This document shows positions 19,065 through 27,746 of a stretch of 64,000 bases of DNA, in pieces. A program made the translations under genes and the position numbers. The notes under the pieces are model-generated. The model was not told where the DNA came from and ran no database searches. It was given only the letters and a program-made list of their open reading frames with translations. Positions within the stretch are counted from its first letter, which is position 1; the number at the start of each line of letters is the position of its first letter. Source of the DNA: a virus; IMG/VR virus record IMGVR_UViG_3300042382_000268, positions 111,917-175,916 of that record. The stretch is one strand, 5' to 3'.

Positions 19065-20521
19065 TTACCCACCTTATAAATTCCTTCAAAACTCTTAACC
19101 CATGCAACTCCATTCCACCTGTATTGTATACCTGTGTACGTGTTAGTTTGCCAAATTATAGTATCAAATTCATTTTGAGAATCAAAAATTACGTTCCATC
19201 TAGTTCCAGACCATTCAATAATATCATTTGCATGTGCAACTAACTCGGCGTCGTTAATACCTTTCCATGCATCTGCACCGTCTTCGTTTACAATACTTCC
19301 AATATCTTCTATTAACAAATATCTTAACCCAATTGAAGGTAGTTGATCAGTTCCTTTGTTTAACGGATCACGCGGATTATGTGTTAACGGATTTATGATT
19401 GCATCAAACGACCCTGGACTATTTGATCTATTATTGTTTGGATTATACGCAACATCAGTATCTAAGTTTCCAACACTGTCAATTCCTGTATTTGAATTGA
19501 GCGTATCTCTATCCCAATTTACATGTAAAATTGTTTCATCAAACTCGTCTGTAGACACAGTACCGTTAATTTCATTTCCGTTGTCTTGAATTAAGAATAC
19601 TCTACTTACTCCTGAAATAAACTTATCAGGGAACATATCTAATAACTGCGGCCACTTTAATGGCGGCGATGCGGGCTCTGGCATATCGTACGACGTATTG
19701 TTGTTTAAATCGGATACATTAGAATCATATAACGTTAATTGACTGTTATATGCTTCAATTGTAAAATCTTCTAACACAGTAACTATTTCAGTTAGTAATG
19801 TTGACGGCTGATTATCTGCAACATCGTAGTCAGACCCAAATCCTGAAATATACGGTGAATTTGCATCGTGTATACCTGTAATAATTTTTGTAATAACGCC
19901 AAGCTGTTTAACTTTTACTGGAGGACTAATCCATATTGGAGTATCAACTGTTAGCGTACCAATGTCAATTGGTGTATCAGTACCAACAGGCACTGCCTTA
20001 CTTGACCAATTGATGCTAGTTAAATTTAATACAGTTATACTAGTCCAATCTACATAATTGTCAGTAGTTTGTAGTTCTATACTTGGATTAAAGAACATTA
20101 AAATCTGTTCCATAATTTGTAATTTTTGGTCAGTATTTGCAGTCCATATATCAACTTTCATAGTTAATTTAAAAGGAGTTGGCATTAACCGTTCAATTGT
20201 ATAATTACGACCTGGTCCGGAATTATATTCAGATCCAACTATATCCCGTTCTCTAATATTCTTTTTACTAACAAATGTTGAATCTGATAGTCGATCTTTG
20301 TCTAATTCTAATCCATGGATGTAAACACTAATTCGTGGTATTGAATTAACTGTATTCTCTGAATTTTGTCTAATTATAGTTGCAGCTTGTCTATCAGCAT
20401 CGCCATACGCTACTGGTATACGATGCAATGTGCCGTCACTGTATCTTACAGTAAATTCACTAAAAAATCTAATTGTCTGTGTGACGTACCGTCTTATGGC
20501 ACCGTCATAAAAATGTTGCAT
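19046..20521 (-). CDS. 15: Tail terminator/sheath stabiliser, T4 gp15-like, with long C-terminal extension
   Basis: 491 residues, against 272 in T4. The N-terminal ~215 residues match gp15 landmarks: HFYDGAIRRYVTQTIRFFSEF, HRIPVAYG, IPRISVYIHGLELD, PTPFKLTMKVDIWT and QIMEQILMFFNP. gp15 caps the finished tail and joins it to the head neck (established for T4). The C-terminal ~270 residues, with many Asp/Asn-rich loops, are an addition not in T4, perhaps a collar decoration. The start at 20521 follows GGAG, and a minus-strand late box lies 18-26 bases upstream. Downstream of gp14 on the same strand. Confidence 0.78.
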   Translation of the reverse strand: MQHFYDGAIRRYVTQTIRFFSEFTVRYSDGTLHRIPVAYGDADRQAATIIRQNSENTVNSIPRISVYIHGLELDKDRLSDSTFVSKKNIRERDIVGSEYNSGPGRNYTIERLMPTPFKLTMKVDIWTANTDQKLQIMEQILMFFNPSIELQTTDNYVDWTSITVLNLTSINWSSKAVPVGTDTPIDIGTLTVDTPIWISPPVKVKQLGVITKIITGIHDANSPYISGFGSDYDVADNQPSTLLTEIVTVLEDFTIEAYNSQLTLYDSNVSDLNNNTSYDMPEPASPPLKWPQLLDMFPDKFISGVSRVFLIQDNGNEINGTVSTDEFDETILHVNWDRDTLNSNTGIDSVGNLDTDVAYNPNNNRSNSPGSFDAIINPLTHNPRDPLNKGTDQLPSIGLRYLLIEDIGSIVNEDGADAWKGINDAELVAHANDIIEWSGTRWNVIFDSQNEFDTIIWQTNTYTGIQYRWNGVAWVKSFEGIYKVGKWRLEL

Positions 20522-20538
20522 ACATTCTCCTGTTCCAG

Positions 20539-20547
20539 TATTTATTG
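20539..20547 (-). promoter_or_regulatory. Late promoter box AATAAATAC (minus strand)
   Basis: T4-type late box between the gp14 stop and the gp15 start, 18-26 bases before the ATG. Confidence 0.45.
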
Positions 20548-20557
20548 CAGTATAAAA

Positions 20558-21991
20558 TTACAAATCTGCTTTTGGTTTAAGTGCCGTTGATAAACTTTGA
20601 CGTTCTGATTCTCTATGATTATACAAACTAACTCGCCATGCACCACTATACGGTATTACAACTTGCTCATCATTTACAATAGGTAAGTTAATTTTAATCT
20701 TTGCAACGCCATCTACATCATACGACTCGACTATATTAGTATATTCTGCAACCGCAAAGTCTAATCTAACAGTTTCTAATTTTAATACAACATAAATTGC
20801 AGGAATACTAAAATCAATATTTGTATTAATTACCGCTGCATCGTTAGTTAATCGTACATAATCAGTACCAACTTCGTCTGTGTACATAAATTTAGTATTG
20901 TTAACAAAACTAGTTTTTAATGTTTGTCTAGTATTGGTATTAGTCATAGTCATGCGTACATTATCTTCAACCTTTAACCATCGTTGGCCATTAAACTTAA
21001 ATAATCTGTTTGGTAAAAAGTCAAGTCTTAAAAAGTAATCATCTTTTGCAACTTCTTGCGGAAAACGAATCCCTTGTCCAAATACATAGCCATTTGGTGG
21101 AAATCCGTCACCGAACAAATAACCAGTATACCCGGTGCGCAATGGCATTGCATTACGACTAGATGCGTTTAAATTTGTTAAACCGTCAATTACTTGACCA
21201 GAATGACTTGCAGTAATTTCGTCTGAATCTACTGTAGTCAACAGTGTATGACCTGTATCGGGATCAATTGCTAATGTATAGAAATGTCTAACTTGAAATC
21301 CGCTCATTGGAGAATCAAGTTCTGCTTGTTTTACAATTGCATCGCTAATTTCAAGTTCTTTAGTTCGGGTACTTAACAATTCACGCAATGCATAATTAGC
21401 ATCTTCGCCCGCAGGTTGATCAAGGATATCGGCATATTGTTGACTATCTGTAAGTTTTTTAAGTTTTAATCTATATAAATGAGGATACCACGTGGCACTG
21501 TAGCCTTCACTAGGACGATCAACCTCTTCAATAACAAAGAACCTAGGCATGCTTAAATCTAAGTCGTTTAATGCAAAATCATCTTTTAGATGTGGCAATT
21601 CCATAACATCGCCGGCAAGTGGTTTACGACCAATTGTAGTGATTATGTCATTAATGTGTACAGTCATAAACACTGTATCGTTATCAATAAATAGACCAAA
21701 CTGACTTAGGTTAAAATTAAGATTTTGAAGTTGATAATGACCACGAATACGATAAATTTCTTGCTCGTACTTACGATCACGGTTTTCTAAGAATAATAAA
21801 TCTTGAATATTTGTTTCTTTTATTACATCATATATTGGTTGATCAGCAGTTCCTTCTAACGGATTTTTAGGTCCTAAATATTTATGAACGTGAACATCTG
21901 TGCAACCGACTTGGAACATCATTGATATTTGACGATCGATAAATCTGTAGTTATTGCCTTTCTCGGGTTTATAAAGACTAAGCCTCGGCAT
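20558..21991 (-). CDS. 14: Neck protein, T4 gp14-like
   Basis: 477 residues, against 256 in T4. The N-terminal part has gp14-like features: RQISMMFQVGCTDVHVHKYLG, LSQFGLFIDNDTVFMTVHINDI, IGRKPLAGDVMELPHLKD and MPRFFVIEEVDRP.....YPHLYRLKLKKL. gp14 forms the neck ring with gp13 that joins head and tail (T4 knowledge). The region after ~230, including NGYVFGQGIRFPQEVAKDDYFLRLDFLPNRLF, is an extension. AAGGAG ribosome site. Expressed from the back-to-back late promoter at ~22015. Identification rests on remembered family patterns and on its position next to gp13 and gp15. Confidence 0.65.
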   Translation of the reverse strand: MPRLSLYKPEKGNNYRFIDRQISMMFQVGCTDVHVHKYLGPKNPLEGTADQPIYDVIKETNIQDLLFLENRDRKYEQEIYRIRGHYQLQNLNFNLSQFGLFIDNDTVFMTVHINDIITTIGRKPLAGDVMELPHLKDDFALNDLDLSMPRFFVIEEVDRPSEGYSATWYPHLYRLKLKKLTDSQQYADILDQPAGEDANYALRELLSTRTKELEISDAIVKQAELDSPMSGFQVRHFYTLAIDPDTGHTLLTTVDSDEITASHSGQVIDGLTNLNASSRNAMPLRTGYTGYLFGDGFPPNGYVFGQGIRFPQEVAKDDYFLRLDFLPNRLFKFNGQRWLKVEDNVRMTMTNTNTRQTLKTSFVNNTKFMYTDEVGTDYVRLTNDAAVINTNIDFSIPAIYVVLKLETVRLDFAVAEYTNIVESYDVDGVAKIKINLPIVNDEQVVIPYSGAWRVSLYNHRESERQSLSTALKPKADL

Positions 21992-22014
21992 ATTACTTCT
22001 CCTTGAGTGTTATC

Positions 22015-22036
22015 ATATTTATCGTAAGATAAATAT
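22015..22036. promoter_or_regulatory. Back-to-back late promoter pair
   Basis: ATATTTATC (minus-strand GATAAATAT, 22015-22023) and GATAAATAT (plus, 22028-22036) face away from each other with four bases between. They drive gp14-gp15-Nudix leftward and gp13 rightward. Both boxes stand 16-24 bases from the respective start codons. Confidence 0.7.
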
Positions 22037-22051
22037 AGTAGGAGAACTATT

Positions 22052-22822
22052 ATGTCTGACGAAACCACATCATTGATAGAAAGAAATAAAGTATTTGAAT
22101 ATGTAAGCACTATGTTAGGTGCGGGAATGATTGATTTGGACCTCGACCCAATTCATTACGAAACTGCATTAGATAGAGCGTTAACTCGCTTTAGACAACG
22201 CAGTCCAAATGCAGTAGAAGAAAGTTATAGCTTTTTAGAACTAGTACAAGATCAAAACGATTACAGATTACCTGACGAAATTATAGAAGTACAGAGTGTA
22301 TTTAGACGTGCTATTGGTTCACGTTCCGGTATGGGTGCAGGTGGAACATTGTTTGAACCATTTAACTTGGCGTATACTAATACATACATGATGAGTGGTA
22401 GTATGATGGGCGGACTTGCAACTTATGAATTGTTTGCAGGTTACCAAAAACTAGTTGGTAAAATGTTTGGTAGTTATATTGAGTTTAAATGGAAACCTAC
22501 TAGTCATGTGTTGACAATCTTACAACGTCCATTTGCACAAGGTGAACAGATTTTAATTAAGTCACATAATTATCGACCTGACTTTGTATTATTAACTGAC
22601 ATCTATGCTAAACAATGGTTGCGTGACTATACACTTGCAACTTGTAAAATTATGTTAGGAGAAGCACGTAGTTTATTTTCAACTATTGCAGGACCAGGTG
22701 GCGGAATTACACTAAACGGTAATGATATGAAATCTGCAGGTAAAGAAGAACTTGTTGCACTTGATAAAGAACTTGAAACACAAATATCTGGCGGTCAAGG
22801 CTATCATTTTATAATTGGTTAA
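22052..22822 (+). CDS. 13: Neck protein, T4 gp13-like
   Basis: 256 residues, the length seen in marine T4-like gp13. Characteristic stretches are HYETALDRALTRFRQRSPNAVEESY, LPDEIIEVQSVFRRAIG, FEPFNLAYTNTYM, LATYELFAGYQKLVGKMFG, the LIKSHNYRPDFVLLTD block, and LATCKIMLGEARSLFSTIAGPGGG. gp13 together with gp14 completes the head after packaging and forms the tail-attachment site. Ribosome site TAGGAGA and a late box 16 bases upstream. Divergent from gp14, in contrast to T4 where genes 13, 14 and 15 run together. Confidence 0.8.
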   Translation: MSDETTSLIERNKVFEYVSTMLGAGMIDLDLDPIHYETALDRALTRFRQRSPNAVEESYSFLELVQDQNDYRLPDEIIEVQSVFRRAIGSRSGMGAGGTLFEPFNLAYTNTYMMSGSMMGGLATYELFAGYQKLVGKMFGSYIEFKWKPTSHVLTILQRPFAQGEQILIKSHNYRPDFVLLTDIYAKQWLRDYTLATCKIMLGEARSLFSTIAGPGGGITLNGNDMKSAGKEELVALDKELETQISGGQGYHFIIG

Positions 22823-22823
22823 C

Positions 22824-22852
22824 TTGACATTTTCCTAAGATGAGCGTATAAT
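22824..22852 (+). promoter_or_regulatory. Perfect sigma70 promoter (TTGACA-N17-TATAAT)
   Basis: -35 TTGACA at 22824-22829, exactly 17 bases, -10 TATAAT at 22847-22852. It is followed by a TAGGAGA ribosome site and the ATG at 22872. Starts early transcription of the dNMP kinase within a late gene region. Confidence 0.92.
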
Positions 22853-22871
22853 GCGTTTTTAGGAGAATAAA

Positions 22872-23489
22872 ATGATAATTGGAATCGTAGGAAATATAGG
22901 CGAAGGTAAAGACACTGTTGCAGAGTATTTAGAAACACAACATAGCTTTAACCGTGAAAGTTTTGCAGGTACTTTAAAAGATGCAGTGTCTGCAGTGTTT
23001 GGATGGGACAGAGAATTACTAGAAGGTAAAACTCTTGAGTCTAGAGAATGGCGAGAACAGATTGATCAATGGTGGGCAGATAAATTAAACATGGCTAACC
23101 TAACACCTCGTTTAGTTTTACAACTTTGGGGGACTGAAGTAGGTAGAAAGGGCTTTCATAATGACATTTGGGTCACTAGTTTAGAAAATAAACTAAGAAA
23201 TATTAATACTAATATAGTAATAAGCGATTGTAGATTTCCAAACGAATTTACTGCTATTAAGAATTCCGGCGGTATTATTGTTCGTGTAAAACGCGGTCCA
23301 GAACCAGAATGGCAACAATATGTCACAGGCGCATTGGCAGGTAATATAGACGATATACTAATGTTAACTCACAGTGGTGTTCATGAAAGTGAATGGGCAT
23401 GGTACGGGTTAACGGTTGATCATACATTAGATAATAATGGAACTTTGGACGAGTTGTATAGCAAAATAGCAGGAATTATTAAAGTATAA
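22872..23489 (+). CDS. 1: Deoxynucleoside monophosphate kinase, T4 gp1-like
   Basis: 205 residues. A P-loop variant GNIGEGKDT at residues 7-15, then FAGTLKDAVSAVFGWDRELLEG and REWREQIDQWW. The conserved LTPRLVLQLWGTEVGR and VISDCRFPNEFTAIKNSGG mark the dNMP kinase family of T4-like phages. The enzyme phosphorylates dTMP, dGMP or modified dCMP to diphosphates, feeding host-derived nucleotides into phage DNA. It sits alone between gp13 and gp18 under its own perfect sigma70 promoter, so it is an early gene inside the structural module. Confidence 0.88.
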   Translation: MIIGIVGNIGEGKDTVAEYLETQHSFNRESFAGTLKDAVSAVFGWDRELLEGKTLESREWREQIDQWWADKLNMANLTPRLVLQLWGTEVGRKGFHNDIWVTSLENKLRNINTNIVISDCRFPNEFTAIKNSGGIIVRVKRGPEPEWQQYVTGALAGNIDDILMLTHSGVHESEWAWYGLTVDHTLDNNGTLDELYSKIAGIIKV

Positions 23490-23510
23490 GGCTATAAAAT
23501 TACAATTTCC

Positions 23511-23518
23511 TATAAATA
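23511..23518 (+). promoter_or_regulatory. Late promoter, exact TATAAATA
   Basis: Exact match to the T4 late consensus, 33 bases upstream of the tail sheath start codon. Confidence 0.8.
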
Positions 23519-23550
23519 CAGTTAGAACTTGTATATATGGAGATTATAAT

Positions 23551-26500
23551 ATGGCTCAACTTAGTTCACCAGGCGTTAGTGTATCTGTTATCGACGAAAG
23601 TTTTTACACAGCAGCAGGCGCTGGTACAATACCTTTAATTATTGTTGCTTCGGCTTCGAATAAATTAACCGGGTCTGGAACAGGTATTGCTCCAGGCACA
23701 ATATCAAAAAATGACGGTAAATTATGGTTGCTTACTAGTCAGAAAGATTTATCAGATACTTTTGGAACCCCGGTTTTCAAAACTGATACAAACAACAACC
23801 CAATACATGCTGGCGAGCAAAACGAATATGGTTTGCAAGCTGCATATAGTTATTTAGGTGTAAGTAATCGTGCATACGTTGCTCGCGCACCTATTGACTT
23901 AAATCAGTTAGATGGAAAAACTGCAATTCCGGGCGGACAACCAGAAGATGGAACAATGTGGTTAGAAACACATAGTACACATTGGGGTGTTTTTGTGTGG
24001 AATTCAGATGTATCTACTAATCCATCTGGTCAAACATTTACAAACATTGTTCCTACAGTTATTACTGATTCTACCAAAGTAGTAAACTTTTCTGCACGAG
24101 ATTATGCACCAAAATCAAGTATTGGTTCAGCAGGAACTTATGCAATAGTTGCAGTATCTAGTCTTACTAAATTATGGTATAAAAAATTCCAAACTCAGAC
24201 AGCAGCAGGGTTATGGGTAGAAGTAGGGTCAGCTGAGTGGAAAGCTAGTTTCCCGACAGTACAATCTACAATAGTTGAAAGTGCATTTGCAAAACCGTTG
24301 TATAACTTAGCAACTCCAGTTCAAACACGTAACGGTGATCCAGTTGATGCAATTACTATCAACGATATTACGTTTACTGATTTTGACACATTGCAAGACT
24401 TGGTTGATAAAATTAATGCAGCTACTGAATTAGTTGATTATTTAGGCGACGTTGCAATTACTGCAGCAGTAATTAAAAATAAATTAGAACTATATTCAAC
24501 CGGTATTGACATTGATTTAGCTGGTACACTTGAAGAAACTGCTGAAAAAATTGGGTTGTCTATTGATCCAGTTACACTTTATAAAGCACCTACGTTGCAA
24601 ATATCATCACACACACAAGTTCCGTTATTTAAACGTAAAGATTTATCAACTACAAATAATGGTAGACCAACAGGTTCTGTTTGGATTAAAACTTCAAATG
24701 TAAATAGAGGTGCAGACTTTGTTGTAAGTAAATATAATGCAAAAACACAAACATGGGTTAGCACAAAATCACCGTTGTATGCAAACGGTCAATCTGCATT
24801 AGCTGATCTTGACCCAACTGGTGGTGGTTTAAATTTAGCTGCAAATACATTGTATGTTAAATATAATGATCCTGAATCAGTGTATGAAATTCGTAGCGGT
24901 AACGACGGTGAAGTTTTGGTTGAATCATCTCCATCATCGGCATCATTCAAATTGTATCGTCGTAGTGATGTTACTGCAACTGTCATCGAATCAGCACCAA
25001 TTACTACTACTTTGTTTGCAAGCGGAACATACACATTTAACATTACAGAAAGTTTAATTGGTTCTACTGAATTATCTAGTCATGATATATCATTTGTGGT
25101 TAACGCAGGCGATTCATCTAGTACAATTATTGATACTATATTAGAAGCATTTAACAGCTTATCTTCTCTATCAAACATCGAAGCTGCACCAGTTGGCGAC
25201 ACTAAAATTAGCATTAGCCATAAAGCAGGTGGTGAACTTTTATTTGTTGACGCACCGCCTTACGCAATCCGTAAAATGTTTGATCCAACTAATACAACTA
25301 ATTTCTATCACCAACAAACTAATAGTACGAATGCTGCTAACATGTACATTGCAAGTTTGTGGACTGAATACAACATTGATCGGTCTGCATCGTTTGTAGT
25401 GTCAAGTGAAAATGCACCATTAGGTAATCCAGTTGATGGTCAATTATGGTATGATGCTAACAGAGATGATGTTGATATTATGATAAATGACGGGAATAAA
25501 CGTTGGAAAGCGTATCGTAACTTTGATCACGGTCAAGGTGAAGGTGCAACTGATCCAAAAGGTCCAATCATTAGCGCAACAAAACCAACATTACAATCTG
25601 ATAAAACTGCATTAGTAGAAGGTGATTTATGGATTGATTCTTCAGATACTGAAAATTATCCACAAATTTACAAATACATTAACTTTACTAAACAGTGGGA
25701 ATTAGTTGACAAAACTGATCAAACTACTGAAAACGGTATTTTATTCGACGATGCAAGATGGAACACAAATGGTGTTTCACCAAATCCATCAACAATTGTT
25801 GAATTGTTAGGCGGGTCTGGTTTAAGTGACGAAGCTCGCGTAGCTGCAGATTTCTTAGACTTTGATGCTCCAAATCCTGCATTATATCCAAAAGGTATGT
25901 TGTTGTGGAACTTGCGTAGAAGCGGATTTAACGTAAAACGTTATGCAAAAAAATATGTTAACAAATTAGATCGTAACTTGAGAACCGGTAGCGAATCAAT
26001 GATTAACTACAACGAAAATGTTTGGGTTAGTGAAGCTGCTAACAATGAAGATGGTTCAGGCGCATTTGGCCGTCATGCACAGCGCAAAGTAGTTGTTCAA
26101 TCTATGCAAGCGTTAGTAAACAAAAACCAAGCAATTCGTGAAGAAGAGTTAAATGTATTCAACTTAATTGCATGTCCGGGTTATCCAGAATTAGTAGGCG
26201 AAATGAAAATTTTAAACTACGATCGCGGAATTACTGCATTTGTTGTTGCTGATACACCTGCTCGTTTAACAGCAGATGCAACTTCATTAAGCAACTGGGG
26301 TAAAAACGTTGCACTAGCAGTTGAGGACAACGATTACGGTTTAGCATCAAGTGACGAATACATGGCGTTCTTTTATCCATGGGGTTACACAAGTGACAAC
26401 ATTGGAAATAACATTGTAGTTCCGCCAAGTTACATGATCTTACGTACTATTGCATTAAGTGATAATATTAGCTATCCTTGGTTTGCACCTGCGGGTACTT

Positions 26501-27012
26501 CAAGAGGTGTTATTAATAACGCAACTGCAGTTGGGTATGTTGATGCCGGTGGTGAATTTAAAACAGTTGCATTAAATGCCGGTCAACGTGATACATTAGC
26601 AGAAGTTAAAGTTAATCCAATTACATTTATTGCAGGTTCTGGATTAGTAAACTTTGGCCAATATACTCGTGCATCAAATGCAAGTTCATTAGATCGTATT
26701 AATGTTGCTCGTTTAGTAGTATTTTTACGTAGACAATTTAGTTTGCTAGCTAGACCGTACTTGTTTGAACCAAACGACGAAGCAACTCGTAAACAAATCA
26801 AACATGCTGCTGAAGCTATGTTACTTGAATTGATGGGACAACGTGCATTGTATGACTATGTTGTAGTATGTGATAGTTCTAATAATACACCTGCAAGAAT
26901 CGATCGCAGCGAATTGTACCTTGATATCGCAATTGAACCGACAAAAGCAGTGGAATTCATTTACATTCCATTACGTTTGAAAAACACCGGTGAAATTAAA
27001 GGTCTTGGATAA
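23551..27012 (+). CDS. 18: Tail sheath protein, T4 gp18-like, strongly enlarged
   Basis: 1153 residues, against 659 in T4. The N-terminus (AQLSSPGVSVSVIDESF) and the C-terminal ~400 residues (GMLLWNLRRSGFNVKRYAKKYV; TAFVVADTPARL; YPWFAPAGTSRGVI; INVARLVVFLRRQFSLLARPYLFEPND; VCDSSNNTPARIDRSELYLDIAIEPTKAVEFIYIPL) are the contractile sheath core. The middle ~600 residues are insertions with four copies of a G-x-[LMV]-W-[ILY] motif, Trp at about residues 136, 378, 633 and 694, probably surface domains. The sheath contracts to drive the tube into the host. Late promoter upstream; the tube gene follows by 13 bases. Confidence 0.9.
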   Translation: MAQLSSPGVSVSVIDESFYTAAGAGTIPLIIVASASNKLTGSGTGIAPGTISKNDGKLWLLTSQKDLSDTFGTPVFKTDTNNNPIHAGEQNEYGLQAAYSYLGVSNRAYVARAPIDLNQLDGKTAIPGGQPEDGTMWLETHSTHWGVFVWNSDVSTNPSGQTFTNIVPTVITDSTKVVNFSARDYAPKSSIGSAGTYAIVAVSSLTKLWYKKFQTQTAAGLWVEVGSAEWKASFPTVQSTIVESAFAKPLYNLATPVQTRNGDPVDAITINDITFTDFDTLQDLVDKINAATELVDYLGDVAITAAVIKNKLELYSTGIDIDLAGTLEETAEKIGLSIDPVTLYKAPTLQISSHTQVPLFKRKDLSTTNNGRPTGSVWIKTSNVNRGADFVVSKYNAKTQTWVSTKSPLYANGQSALADLDPTGGGLNLAANTLYVKYNDPESVYEIRSGNDGEVLVESSPSSASFKLYRRSDVTATVIESAPITTTLFASGTYTFNITESLIGSTELSSHDISFVVNAGDSSSTIIDTILEAFNSLSSLSNIEAAPVGDTKISISHKAGGELLFVDAPPYAIRKMFDPTNTTNFYHQQTNSTNAANMYIASLWTEYNIDRSASFVVSSENAPLGNPVDGQLWYDANRDDVDIMINDGNKRWKAYRNFDHGQGEGATDPKGPIISATKPTLQSDKTALVEGDLWIDSSDTENYPQIYKYINFTKQWELVDKTDQTTENGILFDDARWNTNGVSPNPSTIVELLGGSGLSDEARVAADFLDFDAPNPALYPKGMLLWNLRRSGFNVKRYAKKYVNKLDRNLRTGSESMINYNENVWVSEAANNEDGSGAFGRHAQRKVVVQSMQALVNKNQAIREEELNVFNLIACPGYPELVGEMKILNYDRGITAFVVADTPARLTADATSLSNWGKNVALAVEDNDYGLASSDEYMAFFYPWGYTSDNIGNNIVVPPSYMILRTIALSDNISYPWFAPAGTSRGVINNATAVGYVDAGGEFKTVALNAGQRDTLAEVKVNPITFIAGSGLVNFGQYTRASNASSLDRINVARLVVFLRRQFSLLARPYLFEPNDEATRKQIKHAAEAMLLELMGQRALYDYVVVCDSSNNTPARIDRSELYLDIAIEPTKAVEFIYIPLRLKNTGEIKGLG

Positions 27013-27025
27013 ACGGAGAAAATAA

Positions 27026-27658
27026 ATGTCAATTGCATCATTATCAAACTTTTCAGTTCCAATTAATGGGAGTGATAATACAGGCTTATTAATGCCTAAA
27101 CTTAAATATAGATTCAAAGTATCTTTTGACGGCTTAGGCGTGTCTCAAGATACTACTGAGTTGACAAAACAAATTGTAAAAGCTGCAAGACCACAAGTTG
27201 AATTTGAAAACAAAGTAATCGAAGTTTACAACAGTAAAATTAACTATGCAGGGAAACCTACATGGAAACCAATTTCGATTAACATACGTGACGATTCATC
27301 AGGTGTTGTTAACAAAGTTATTGGCGAACAAAATCAGAAACAATTTGACTTTTTTGAACAAAGTTCAGCTGCTGCTGCAGGTGATTATAAATTCAAAATG
27401 ACCATTAGTGTTTTAGATGGTGGTAACGCAGGTAACTTTACAGAAGCTAACATCTTAGAAACTTGGGAATGTTACGGTTGTTATTTGCAATCAAGTAACT
27501 TTAACGAGTTAATTTATTCTGATGCTGGCGCAGTAGAAATTACAATTTCTGTACAACCAGATAACTGTATTCAAACTGCAGGTGGTGCTATCGGTGATCC
27601 AAACACTGCGCGTGTTCCCGGAACAAGCCTTATGGGCGGTGGTGGCAGCGGTACTTAA
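27026..27658 (+). CDS. 19: Tail tube protein, T4 gp19-like
   Basis: 210 residues (T4 163). It has the tube-fold pattern: a hydrophobic strand YRFKVSFDGL near residue 30, ELTKQIVKAARPQVEFENKVIEVYNSKINYAGKPTWKPISINIRDD, and DFFEQSSAAAAGDYKFKMTISVLD. The hallmark ETWECYGCYLQSSNFNELIYSDAGAVEITISVQPDNC is also present. Monomers stack into the inner tail tube. It follows the sheath gene, as in all T4-like phages, and ends with a Gly-rich tail. A strong terminator follows. Confidence 0.9.
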   Translation: MSIASLSNFSVPINGSDNTGLLMPKLKYRFKVSFDGLGVSQDTTELTKQIVKAARPQVEFENKVIEVYNSKINYAGKPTWKPISINIRDDSSGVVNKVIGEQNQKQFDFFEQSSAAAAGDYKFKMTISVLDGGNAGNFTEANILETWECYGCYLQSSNFNELIYSDAGAVEITISVQPDNCIQTAGGAIGDPNTARVPGTSLMGGGGSGT

Positions 27659-27671
27659 TAAGCAACCAATT

Positions 27672-27698
27672 AAAAAGCCCGTGCAAACGGGCTTTTTT
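27672..27698 (+). terminator. Rho-independent terminator after tail tube gene
   Basis: AAAAAGCCCG-TGCAAA-CGGGCTTTTTT; ends the gp18-gp19 transcript. Confidence 0.92.
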
Positions 27699-27733
27699 AT
27701 GACTAGTATATTAAGTATGCAGTTTATCAAATA

Positions 27734-27742
27734 GATAAATAT
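27734..27742 (+). promoter_or_regulatory. Late promoter box GATAAATAT
   Basis: Only five bases before the ATG at 27747, giving a very short leader. Same word as before gp13. Confidence 0.55.
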
Positions 27743-27746
27743 ATGT

